64,000 nt of DNA from Plasmopara viticola (lineage: Eukaryota > Oomycota > Peronosporomycetes > Peronosporales > Peronosporaceae): assembly GCA_001695595.3 (NCBI GenBank), contig MBPM02000037.1:186001-250000 (forward strand), written 5' to 3'. Positions 1-11,365 of the stretch are shown here, piece after piece. Each line of letters opens with the position of its first letter. Position 1 is the stretch's first letter. The position numbers and the translations under genes were made by a program. The notes below the pieces were generated by a model. That model saw only the letters and a program-made list of their open reading frames with translations. It made no database searches and was not told the origin of the DNA.

Positions 1-3000
1 ACGATGGTCGACAGCAAGCACGAGTTTTCGCCGATCGTCTCGCGTAGTTTTTGAAGGACGCTGAGCTCTGGTGCTGACAATTTACTTGACAAAGGCCTCG
101 ATTTTACTACTTTTGTGTGCTTGTAGCATAGAGGACCACAGAGACTGGTCGTTGAGAGAAACGAGTGCATTTTTGTCGCGACCAGTGGAACGTGCGAGGC
201 GTCGGCATATTCGGACGGGTCCCTCATCGGTTCGCGCTCGTGTCGACAGCCATCGATCACATCGTCGCCATCAACTGGCTGCCGTCTTTTTGTCCTTGAC
301 TTCACAAAGTTATCATCTGTGTCATCGTCGACTGTCACGCCTTTCTCTTCCTCGCTGTCAAGACAAACCACGTCCTTATCCACCGCGGCCAAACCTTGAG
401 CGCAATCAACAGGTAAAGCCTGATGCTTTGTCAATGCGACTCGAGGGTAGATTGGATCCACTCGTCTAGCTGGTAGCGGATGATCACCACTGTGTTCGTG
501 GCAAGCATACATATAACAAACTCGACAGAACGAGTCATGAAACACATCTACCAATTCCTTGTACGAATTGGTAACTCGCAGGCCCAGAGCTGCAACATTC
601 GCCGTCGCACCGGTGACCAAACGGGCTGCAATGTTGGACTCAAACGTGGAGATTGGCGGCCGTAAGCGCCACTTTAAAGCGCGATTGGCTTTCCCCAGCG
701 ACATCCTCTTTATCAAATTCGTCATAGCTGTAATAGCATGACTCTGCTCCGCCTTCTTGTCACAAAGCAGCTTCTCTACTTGATCCAGTCTGGCTTTTGC
801 TCGCTCTCTCGAGTCGTGCAGCTTTTTCAACTCGCTATACGCTGTGTACGCCTGAGCAAAGTCCAATTCACTCTTAAGTGCAGAGAAGACTTGGTCCGAG
901 TCACCGAGACGATTGATCACAAGCCGCAAGACAAAATCAGCCACCTCTTCGTCAGCAATGTTGCCACTCCGAACGACCTGTTTCTTTGCCACTTCACCCC
1001 CTCCGTTTTCACCACAATCATCGCTCGGCCTCACGCTAGCAACGTAGCGCTGGATCGGATTGTCTTCTACACGATAATTGGTGCGTAACCCAATGCTCGT
1101 GGTGTAATTTCGTAGCGGCTGAAGTCCATTCACGCGGTTCAAGTGGACAAATGACGATATTTCATGCACTGCTTCGTTACCTCGAGTCATGTAAAACATG
1201 ATATCTTCCCCACTTTGACTGCACTCGGCTCTGAATTGCTTTCTAGCGGACTTTTCTATCGAGGAGCGTTGAAGTTTGTGCGAGCACCTGCCTATAGGTT
1301 ATCACATCAGGCACCATTACAACCCAAACTAAGTATTAAACGGACACTCCTTGGCTCCATCCGTACCATAGTGACTCTGTTGCGTTCTCTTGTGTTTCCT
1401 TAATGCAATTTGGTACGCAGCCACCTTCGTACGTGCTTCAGTCAAGATAGCTCGTAGCTTTCTATGATAACAATGACGAATCCGAGGAACGTGCGCGGTG
1501 ACTAAAGCGTTTACTAAACGGATGATTTCACTCTGAGGTTTCGCCGCGTTGCTTGGAAACACGGACGAAAGGCATTGGACGGGCTTGCCAAAGTTTGGCA
1601 AGATGGAACAGTGACTTGCCAACGTCTTTGTTTCGTCTATACGATCAAGCACACCAATCGATGACGTTAGTACAGCTAGCTGCATGGCACGTACGCATTG
1701 CGACACTACCAAGTACAAAGCCACGTTCGCTTACCGTAATATGTAAGAGGATGGTCGCAATTTGATTCGAACGGTGCACTGCATGGCTGGTCGGATAGAG
1801 CAAGGAGATTGGGCGGGCAGTTGTCAAAGGAAACACTGCGATACGAGGTGGGATGTAGCATGGGACTACCAGTGTTCAACGAGTTAGCTTGCTTGGCTGC
1901 CACAGAGACCTCAGCTTTGCTCTGCTCGAATTGAGACTCGTTCGCGTACACTTCCTTCCCCTTTCTTATACCACTTTCAATCACGTCATTGTCTTTAAGC
2001 ATCAATGGTTCACATGACGTCTGTTTCGGGGCAGCAGGTTCTACAATTCGCGATGCATCTTGAATCTGCTTCCGCCGCGCCTGAAATCGCGCCAATTCTC
2101 GTTCTTGTGCTTGCAAATCCGTGAGCGCCATGCGATCGGGATTAAACGACGCTTTTGTAACTCGTCGTCTCTTTCTTGGTGAGGGGGATGGCCACGAGAT
2201 TACGCACGCTGCCGACGGCGGTACAGACGGTTTACTATTGGTACAAGCCGATTGATGGCAATTTGATCGATTCACTGCATCCGTCAATTCTGCCACCCCT
2301 TTCGGTGGTGTCCTCGAAGGTAACGCTGGTCCTTTGCTCGATACTGAGACTGGTGAACAAGCTGGTGATGAGGACGCTGAAGACGATGATAAGAGAGACA
2401 CACAAGTGTTGCGTGGCGGGAGCGATTGCGAGTCTCGAGGTCGTGCACGATTCACAGAAGAGGGTTTATCCAGCACATGCGTATGCTTGGAGATCGCTTC
2501 ATGTTTGCTCATCGCTTGTTTCTTTGCGTATTTCAATGATCGACGGCGCATTGTTTTCTCGACTCGTTCATCCCAAATCGAGGCGTTTTCCTGTATCCGA
2601 CTCCCTTCGACCAATCGCTTCTTCCCAACGTTCTTTGGTGTCCGAAAGACTACTTCCGTGTCGGATGACGAAGGTGATGAAGAGTACAGCCGGTGGCGAA
2701 TATAAGACTCGGAGGAACTCGAAGACGAGGACCAAAGCTCCACAATTTCACTCGAACTTTGATTCTCACTTGACACGCGGGTGCCAGTACGTTGACGCTT
2801 GTTCGACTCTTGATCACTAAGACTTGATCGCTTATCTCGATCGGTTCCTTTCTCTAATAGACCACACGACTTCATTTTAGCAACACTAGAGTGAGACTGA
2901 AAAAAAGGTCGATCTTGTGAGCTGGAAGTTAAAGTGGAATCAAAGGCTTGAAACAACCTTTTTGACTCTGATTGAGAAGGCAAATTCTCTGTCGATACTC

Positions 3001-3337
3001 GATCTCTATGTCTTTGACGATGCCTTTTTGCGCAATCCTTGGTTGATTGGGTTACTTTAATCTGATGAAGCTTTGTATTTAAAGCTCTTTTAATTTTTGA
3101 TGAGATTAATGGTGGGGCTAACGTCGTTCGCTTTTTAGTTAAATTGGAATGTGTGCTTGGTTCCGTGACGTCAAGAGCTGCCGCCATCGCCAGTGCTGCT
3201 TCCACTGCGTCCGCATAACCAACGGATTGAGCACACTCGTATGGAGGCACTGTATCCATTGGCGGCGTTGTGGACGTAGCCACTTCGCTCATGGAAGACG
3301 CGTCGCTGCTGTCGTCCACCACAATTACTTCATCCAT
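1..3337 (-). CDS. E(z)/EZH2-like histone H3K27 methyltransferase (PRC2 catalytic subunit), 3' part cut off by the window edge
   Basis: Seen: exons 3337-1735, 1636-1367 and 1291 to beyond base 1, joined by phase-1 introns of 98 nt (GTAAGC...TATAG with a CTAAC branch site) and 75 nt (GTACGG...TATAG). The third exon stays open to the window edge, giving about 1,050 visible residues. The first ~530 residues are low-complexity, rich in Ser, Arg and Lys. The conserved part starts in exon 2. Exon 3 carries the Cys-rich signature FHDSFCRVCYMYACHEH, an acidic insert, CGPLCYKH, and then a SANT-like start (SVLQKLRETIGENSCLLST) at the edge. Known: this order (MCSS Cys cluster, then SANT, CXC, SET) is that of E(z) proteins, which methylate H3K27 in the nucleus within PRC2. 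Inferred: the CXC and SET domains lie left of base 1. The ATG at 3337 is the first in frame. The unusually long N-terminal extension could also be an upstream gene model joined in error, but it is continuous in frame. Confidence 0.85.
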
Positions 3338-3396
3338 TTCAAATTGGATTTTGGAACAATATGGATTGGGGTTGAATTATTTTTTCAAAGAAAAGA

Positions 3397-4033
3397 TTGT
3401 ATTGTATTGTATTACGTTATCGCGTTGCCAAGTTCTGCACGTGCTAGGCTCAATCTGGCTAGTCCACGGCATAGAGTGGTGTCCGCATACGTCGGGTCTC
3501 GTTTGGCGGGCAGTGCAGCCAGCACCGAGGTCGTGAGGGTCTTACATTATTTTGTTTAACTCTGACTCGGTAAAAGCCCAGGTGGCGCCCTGGTGCTGGA
3601 GACCGTCGCGTCGAGGGTGAGACTCGCTAGAGATCTGCAAATGCCCGAGAGCACCTGCCCGAAGCGCGCGAGCATTTAGCCCCGCGCTTGAAAGGAGGGC
3701 GTCACCCCAACCTTTTCCGAAGCTGTATTGTATTATATTACGTTATCGCGTTGCCAAGTTATGCACGTGCTAGGCTCAGTCTGGCTAGTCCAAGGCATAG
3801 AGTGGTGTCCGCATACGTCGGGTCAGCCAGCACCGAGGTCGTGTGGGTCTTCCATTATTTTGTTTAACTCTGACTCGGTAAAAGCCCAGGTGGCGCCTTG
3901 GTGCTGGCGACCGTCGCGTCGAGGGTGAGACTCGTTAGAGATCTGCAAATGCCCGAGAGCACCTGCCCGAAGCGCGCGAGCATTTAGCCCCCGCGCTTGG
4001 AAGGAGGGCGTCACCCCAACCTTTTCCGAAGCT
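3397..4033 (-). repeat. Head-to-tail dimer of a SINE-like retroposon
   Basis: Two copies of the same ~310-330 bp unit lie in tandem (3397-3723 and 3724-4033). Both are in minus orientation, so the (ATACA)n-type 3' tail is at the left (TATTGTATTGTATTACG) and the 5' end at the right (AGCTTCGGAAAAGG on the minus strand). The second unit lacks ~19 bp present in the first (around 3823). Flanks CAAAGAAAAGA (3386-3396) and CAGAGAAAAGA (4034-4044) look like one target-site duplication around the whole dimer, which suggests a single insertion event. Further copies: 11095-11243, 25477-25627, 33470-33797. Confidence 0.75.
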
Positions 4034-4044
4034 CAGAGAAAAGA

Positions 4045-4310
4045 ATATTTTAAAATCGAGGTCGATGCAGCCCCTCTATTACACTAACATAGTATACTCG
4101 GTATACCAAGCTTATGACCCCGCCGAATCAGAATCGTGCTCGTCCCAGCGATGATCCAACAAAAGCTAGCTATTATAAATAACTTGCTGAAAAATAGGAG
4201 CAAATCCATTGTTATATCGTAGTAAAACTTAGCTTAAGCACAGCCAACTTCCCACTCATTCAGTGCGTGAGCCTCTTTGCCTGCACCCTCCAAAGGCCCA
4301 TGTCTTTCGT
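4045..4310. other. Short AT-rich intergenic spacer
   Basis: Lies between the SINE dimer and the end of the EFTUD2 gene. It should hold the 3' UTR and terminator of that minus-strand gene. I see no ORF and no repeat shared with the rest of the window. Confidence 0.4.
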
Positions 4311-7300
4311 CTAGATGAGATGTTGCAGCTCGACGTCGTGTCTCGCCAGTTCACGTAGCATAGGTTCATCAAAATACTTGCTCACATTCACGTCTTCGCT
4401 CAGTCCCTTGCGTCGCCGCGTCTTGACCATAAATTCACGCGCCAAGTCATTGATCGGAGCTGGTTCAAGCGGTCGCAGCACCACACTCGTGTCCAATGGA
4501 TCACCTGGCACAATGGCCCAATGATCAAAGACTTGGGTCAGAAAGGCTTGGCCCTGTGTAAACACGCGGAGGTCCGTCTCGAGGCCAAAGGATTCAATCA
4601 CGGGGACAAACCCCCGCACGGTATACAACGGAGACCCCGCTTTCGGAGCGTCGTGGGTAATGTGGCCACGTCGACGACTCAAGACCTGGTAGAGTGAGGA
4701 CACAGTGTCCGCCGGACACTGGATTTCAAGGGCGTACATGGGCTCCAACATTCGCGGCGTCGCCGTGAGGAAAGCCGAGTAGGCCACACGACGAGCCGTG
4801 GGAATGACTTGGCCACCACCCCGGTGGATCGGTTCCGACGCAATCGTCGCGTCCAAGAGCTTAAACTTGGTATTGCGAATCGGTTCGTCGCACAACGGCC
4901 CTTCGCGGCAACTCCATTGAAACCCCTGCACGATACTGTCCTTGATCCGCAGCAACGACGACTTGTCGACTTCAGTCGCCAACGTGTCGTCGAGCAACAC
5001 GTTCGGGCCATTGCTCTCGGGCCCAAACGCCCATACCGAGCGAGCAGCGAGCACGTCCCACTTGTAGTGCGTCTGGAAAAAGCTCGCGACGTGGGTCTGG
5101 TCCATCTCGAGCGCGATGGCCCCGGCTTCAATGTCCTGCGCTAAGCCGGCGTCCAGAGGTTCGGCAATGAGCGTCATCTTGTTCTTTTGATTCGGCGTCG
5201 CCCCAAAACACTGGACCGCCGACGTCTCGAGGACCGTCTCACAGAACGCCACAACCGGGTCAGCGACTTTGATTTCAATCTCGGCATACATTCGACGTAG
5301 ATCGTGTAGAATGCAGTCGGCCGCGAGTTCCCCCGTGCACAGAATCACGTGCTCCCCGCTCTCTTCCACCTTGGTTCGTACGAGCGGGTAGCTCTTGCTG
5401 ATTTTTCGCAACCCTTCCAGCATTTTCGGCAATTCCGCGGGATTCAAGGGTTCCACTGCGAGTTTCATCACGGCAGTCGTGTTGAAAGCAAGCGAAAGCG
5501 GGCGAAAGATGCCCATCGCTTCGTCTTGCAACACGCGGTCGTCGGCATCGGTGATCGTCGCACTTTTCATAATCGACGCCTCAATCCCTTCGAGCAAGAC
5601 CCAGTTGCCTGCGGGCACACGAGTCACTTGAAGCTTGTAACGTCCTTGGGCAATAAAGACCCTTTCAATCGTGCGGGTACACATGTCTTCATCGTCTTCG
5701 GGACTGTACGCTTCCCCCAAGACCTTGACATCTTTCGCTTCAGCCACTTCACCAGCATACACGCGACCAAAAGCGTTAAACGTCGTCCCGTCCGGTGACG
5801 AGTAGAGCTTGACAATGTTGACCATCAGCGGAGCTTTGGGATCGCACGACTCGATGCCACGCACGATCGTGCTTGCCACAGACTGCGGGCCAGTATAAAG
5901 ACTCTCGAGCTTGGTCTTTGCCGTCACGAGCGGCGACGGCACAAACGTGACAATCATATCCACAAACCCCGACGTGATCGTGCCAAAGAATTTGCCAAGG
6001 ACAAGTTTCAGCAACGGGCGAGGGTTTAGATTCAATTCCTCTTTTCGCAAGCGTAAGTTCATGGCACGTAACGACGTGGCCAATTCCTTTGGGTCCCCAT
6101 TCAGTACCTTGGCGTACATTTTGTACAAGGGTTCGAGCACAAACTGGACGAACGACCGCAAGGCACCAGGATAGGGCTACAAGAAGCAAGTTATTGTTAA
6201 AAAAGCAGGCACAAAGCAGACGTGTCTAGACAATCGACACGAAAACCTACCGCTTCTTTGACAAAAGTTCGTGTCTGTGGGTTAAAGTACTTGTCACCCC
6301 AGAATCGTGCTGCCAAGTCGAGTGGAGGAACACTCGGGTACGTCTCTGCGTAGAGTCGGGCAAAGGACGCGAGCGTAAAGCTCCATCCATGTTGGCCCGA
6401 CGCAAAGCAGACGTTGCCGAGCTCGGGCGACACGCGTTGGTGCTCTTGATCGGCAAGAGTATTGGCTTCAATCACGGCATTGATCTCTTCGATCGTATGC
6501 AGTAATTTAAAGTACGCGTCGGCAGGGGGGAGCTTGAGCTCAATAATCAGTCGATCGACTTTGTTGAGTACCAGGACAAGCGCGGCATTGACGCGCAATG
6601 CTGCTTTCACCATCCGTTCCGTCTGTCAAACACAGACAACAACCCTTTCGATTACGCTACGCAACGCAGTCAAAGAAAATCACAGCACGTTACATTCATC
6701 ATCACGCCTTCAATCGCGTCCACGACGAGCACGGCGCCATCCGCCACTTGCAACGCCGCCGTGGCTTCGTCGGCAAAATTGACGTGGCCAGGACAGTCGA
6801 GGACGTTGAGTAAATAGTGTTTGCCCTTGGACGTCGGCAGCACGAGCGACACGGGCGTGCTCTTGATCGACACTTTCCGTTCCTGCTCGTCCTTCCGCGT
6901 GTCCGTGTAGCGTGTCTCGACGGCCGGATCCCACTTTTCGACGTGCGTTTGCTGCACTAATAGATCCGTAAACAATGTCTTGCCATGGTGCAGATCGCCC
7001 ACGATGGCCACGTGGCGAATGAGTTGCGGATGGTCCATTAAACTCGTCAAAAAGTGGTTGGAATAGGTCGTACGGGGCACGGAGTGCGCCAAGACCGAGA
7101 AACATTTCGTCTTGACGGGCTCAATAATGGGCTTTTCAATCTCCTGAGCATCCTCTTCCATCACGAGCATCTCGGCGTCGCCGTAGACTTCACTCGCGTC
7201 CGGATAATACTGTTTGTCTTCGTGCAGCACGATCGCACTGTCTTCGTCCGTCGCAAGCACTAGAGTCCCTACTGCTGGAGGCCGTGCGTCGTCCACTGCT

Positions 7301-7419
7301 TCCTCACTCTCGTGATCACTGGAGGGTTCACTTGCAGAGGCAGACGACGACTCATTCTCACTACTGAGCAACTCTGGACCAATATAATTGCCAAACTCGT
7401 CGTACAGCGATTCCTCCAT
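4311..7419 (-). CDS. EFTUD2: U5 snRNP 116 kDa GTPase (EFTUD2 / Snu114), translation-elongation-factor fold
   Basis: Exons 7419-6694, 6622-6251 and 6176-4311 give 987 residues, close to the ~970 usual for the family. Both introns are phase 0: 71 nt (GTAACG...GACAG) and 74 nt (GTAGGT...TGTAG). Seen: the family N-terminus [17 protein letters not shown], an acidic Ser-rich stretch, then G-domain motifs GDLHHGKT (G1), DCPGHVNF (G3) and NKVDR (G4), followed by LELKLP-type and YFNPQTR segments and EF-G-like domains II-V to the end. Known: Snu114 sits in U5 and the tri-snRNP and controls Brr2/Prp8 activity in spliceosome activation and disassembly, in the nucleus. The start codon lies only 80 bp downstream of the stop codon of the neighbouring FAN-like gene, both on the minus strand, so the promoter must be very short or lie inside the neighbour's 3' UTR. 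Nothing looks broken. Confidence 0.96.
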
Positions 7420-7499
7420 GTGAATGGATGGGATGATATATAATTGGGTATTAAAAAAGGGCGCCTTTAGTTGCCAAGTGGGTACAGCCGTACCCAGTT

Positions 7500-10400
7500 T
7501 TAAAATTCTAAAAAATCGACGGCTTGTACGAATTGTGCGGCCAGGTACAAACTAGAGGACGCGGTGTTCTGGCTCGAGCCGTCCTTGAGCGTTCTTTGCC
7601 ACTTGAAAGCATGTGAGTCTTTCATGCGAGACAATGGCATCTTCTTTTGGAGCTTCCAAATGTTAACAGAACCGTCCACAGCGCCAGACACCAGCATTGA
7701 ACCCGACGCACTGACGGCTAGCGAACTGATGCTTGCTTCGTGAGCACGTGGAAGCTCACAGACGACTTCCATGCCTGCTGGTTCGTGCAGTTTCCAAAAG
7801 AGAAGTGTGCCACTTGTAGTCCCCCCCACGGCATAGTTGCCATCACTATCAAAACTGCGCACTTGACCAGCTGTACAAATGTCCATGCTCCAGAGTTTTT
7901 CCCCACACAGATTAAAGTGCACTAGCTCGTTTAGGACAGTCACACAGACGTACGACTTGTTGTCTTGTGCAAACGCAATGGACGAGACACCACCTTTGAG
8001 TGAAGAGGTTGCTTGCACTCGATTCGAAAGAGTTGCTGCACTGAGGGCAAAGAGATAGACGGATCCATTGCGCGTGCCTGCTGCCCCAAGGCGCCCGTCG
8101 CGACTAACGTCCAAGCACAGAACGGACTCTTGACAGTCAAGGAACGTGCAAAGGGGCGTAGGCACAATCAAGCGGGACGTGTAGCGCCAGAGTTTGATCG
8201 TGGAATCCCACGAACTCGTACAGAAGCAATCGTGCACGACCCGAATGGCCGAGATGCCATCCGAGTGCGCCACCACCTTGTCCAGCACGAGTCCAGTCGA
8301 TACCGAGTGCATGTACACGCTATTGTCCCACGACCCGACAAACACAAGGCGTTCATCGGGAGAAAGATCGCCACATGACAAGGCAAAGTGACCCGGTACG
8401 TCTCGGCATCGACGCATGTCTGCAGGACGTGAAAACTTGAGTGCCTTGTCCTTGCTCGTCGTCACCAAACGCGAACGATCGCTTGAAAGAATCGTGCTAG
8501 TGACTTCTGTCTTGTGCAGTCGACACGACGATATCTGCTTCCACCTCCACGTTGGGGATAAACTATACTTGGTTTTGAGTCTGGCACCCCATCTCCAATC
8601 CTTGCGTGCTTTATTTGATCGAACACGTCCCCACAACGGGGTAGAGAGTCCCTTTAACGCTTTTGGAAGACAATTCCAAGGCGTTTGGAGGCAAATGAGG
8701 CTGTACCAAAGACAATTTCGTGCATAGTGACTAGGCTTTTCAACCTCCATGTCATCTTCCGACTCTGTATTTTCTTCAAACGCACTTGATGCGATGACCT
8801 TCCGCTGCTTGAAGTAAAAGACCGTCGCATTATCGAGCGAATTGGATACTTTCCGGACTTGAGGAGCTAAAATGCGTGGAGACAGCAATAAATCAGGCGT
8901 TGCCACTTCAATCTTCGCTTCGCTTTGATTTCGAGACGGATGAGGCGACGAGAACAAGAGCTTTGGTGTCTGGCCAAACTCTTGGATCTGCGACTCGAGC
9001 GCGCTTTTCTGCACGGGATCATCGATCGTCTCCAAGTCGACCGATCCTTCATACGATAAATAGTAAAATACTAAGAGAACAGTAGCGAATGAACAAAGGG
9101 AAGGATAGAAAGCTCAACCAAGATGACGATAATCACATACGTACAATTATTGGCGTTTGCAGCGGCTTTCCCTTGTTGCTTGTAGCCAAAGATCAAGTCG
9201 ATCCAATGATGTAAATGATCCGACACGTAGTCACTTTCAAGCGCGGCGCGATTCTTGAGAACAAACTCGACGGGAGACTCATGTGCCCACGGCGGGAGCT
9301 CTACATCGTCCACACGGTCAAAAGTCTGGGTCGTGCCCAACTCCAGATGCTTGGTATTTCGTAGCCACTCGTCTGCTGGAAGCGCCGTGTCATAAAACTC
9401 GGGAATCAATTCCTTCACGTCAGTAGGGTTCGACAAGCACCCGTCCCACGTACCCTGGATACTCCGAAAGAGACGATCGGGGGCGTCAAACTTCCCGCTT
9501 TGCAAACACAACATGTACTCAGGAAAGCGACGGACCAAGAAGTACAGCACGTAGCCGGGAGTGGAATAATGAGTGCCATAGAGAAATGGCGGGGGCAGGC
9601 CGTCGACCTCTTCCCCGCGAGGCATTGCGTCGTATCTTGCTCTAAACGATTCAAGACGCGCTTCATTGAGCGCCCCAATCGGTCGACTGAGGTCGCGGTA
9701 CACATTGACGTCGTTCAGATTGAGCTCCGTGCTCGTATAGTCCCGCAAAATCCATGGGAACACCGGATATTGCGTCAAATCATTCAGCGTCCGGCCGGAT
9801 GCATGGTTGAGGAATTGCAGGTACTCAAAATTCGAAACGTCTCGGCCTTGCCACTGTTGCAGCATCCTCTGCAGATCCTTGCGACGACATCGTTGCAGCT
9901 CTGGCTGACTTACAATAAGAGCGTACACGTCATCCCGTTCGGTTCTCGAGCGCAGTGCAAAGAAATAGCTGTCTCCGTTCCGCAGATACATTTCCAGCCC
10001 AATCTCTTGAAGCAAGTAGCGCCGTTTATACACTTGCTCAATCGTAGTGTATTCCCAGTTCAATACGGGATCCAAGACGTTGTTGAGCTGGGCGGGCTGG
10101 AAATAGAGACGCAGCGACGTGAGCATCAACCAACCGGGAAATTTCAAAAGCGGTTCAATCCGATCGACGACCCAACCGACTTCGACCAGCAATTTTTCGC
10201 GGAAATCAATCAAGAGACTCGAATCAAACTTGTCCGGCATTCTTGGTGCAAACACGGGCGCAAGCAACGTCCTTTCGTTCGAGTGGAGGACGACTTGGCG
10301 TGGTAACGTGGCAACTTCAAACAGGACATGGAGCGTGGCAAGGAACGCTTCGTAGGTCACGTGCTGCAGTGTAAAGATATACTTGGCTGGTCGCGCGTCC

Positions 10401-10928
10401 GTGAGCGTGCGAGTGCTCGAATTGCTGTGGAGATCGCTGGCTATTCCTTCTCTTGTAGCTCGGTATCGATACGGGTGATCAATGCCTCGTTCGCGCATTT
10501 CAATCACTTGCGTCGTCTGGAAAGTCACGTAGACAAGGGCCGTGTCTTTCGACGTAAGAGTGACTTCAGAGCTTGCGCTCGAGTGGAGGAAACACTCTGT
10601 CATGGGTTCAGCTCGCATGCATCGAAACGGAAAGCGCACGATTGGCAGCTGCAGCTCGAGAGGCACGAAGAAGAGTCCACGAGTGCACACTTTGAGTCGT
10701 CCTGGTACTTTACGGTGCGTGAACGCATCAGGCTCTAGGTATCGGCAAGCACTGTGGTCCTGTTGGTCTCATGTGTTTAGCGTTACTTCACAAACAGCGT
10801 TCAATTTTCATAAGCCGCTTTGCATCAAAGAAGCCACGTACGTCAAGGTAAAACTCGCCATTCTCGAGCAGGAGCAAGCTGAATCGTGTCGTACGAACAT
10901 TCTTGTTGCTGTGGCGATGCTTGTGCAT
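7500..10928 (-). CDS. BEACH-WD40 protein of the FAN/NSMAF type
   Basis: Exons 10928-10842, 10759-9145 and 9070-7500 sum to 3,273 nt (1,090 residues). Introns are 82 nt (GTACGT...AACAG, phase 0) and 74 nt (GTACGT...CTTAG, phase 1). The first exon is only 29 codons; it was chosen because it supplies the family-typical [15 protein letters not shown] before the splice and because an in-frame TGA lies upstream. Domains in order: GRAM/PH-like region (~30-330, with [17 protein letters not shown]), BEACH domain (~390-680: [48 protein letters not shown]), then WD40 repeats to the end. Known: FAN links TNF receptor 1 to neutral sphingomyelinase in animals, and BEACH proteins more broadly act in membrane trafficking. 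Inferred: here probably a trafficking adaptor, since TNF receptors are absent from protists. The protein is longer than human FAN (~917). Confidence 0.92.
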
Positions 10929-11365
10929 GACATCGAGTTCTCAACTATGTGCTGCTCGAGATGATGTCAATTTTCTGGTAAGAAACTTTGTCAGTTTCGT
11001 GTAATTTTTCCTAAACTCGTTAATTAACGCATGAATTATTCTTTTAAATTAAATTCGTCATTTTTTTCCATCTCAATCAATGACTTTTCCGATTAACAAA
11101 ATAATGGAAGACCCTCACGACCTCGGTGCTGGCTGCACTGCCCGCCGAACGAGACTTGACGTATGCGGACACCACTCTATGCCGTGGACTAGCCAGACTG
11201 AGCCTAGCACGTGCATAACTTGGCAACGCGATCACGTAATACATCATCATCCGCTGCAACTATTTGATGGCTACGTAATGTTTACCTTACTCGATATATT
11301 CACCAATCAGAACATTGATAGATACTATATGTGCTCAATGCGAAGGTTACTTTGTCCAAACCACA
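10929..11365. promoter_or_regulatory. Divergent intergenic region between the FAN-like and LYR/UPF0301 genes
   Basis: 437 bp separate two start codons pointing away from each other, so both promoters must lie here or overlap. A 5'-truncated SINE copy (11095-11243) sits in the middle. The rest is AT-rich with no ORF. No individual promoter element was identified. Confidence 0.45.
11095..11243 (+). repeat. 5'-truncated SINE copy
   Basis: About 150 bp match the 3' half of the window's SINE family, from AACAAAATAATGGAAGACCC to GCAACGCGATCACGTAATACA, in plus orientation. The tail is short (a single ATACA-like unit) and no clear target-site duplication is visible, so it is older or more decayed than the copies at 25477 and 33470. 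Confidence 0.7.

Noticed and set aside
71..1403. Several plus-strand frames at the left edge
   Set aside because: The minus strand is one continuous E(z) frame through the whole stretch with recognisable domains; the plus frames are its antisense shadows.
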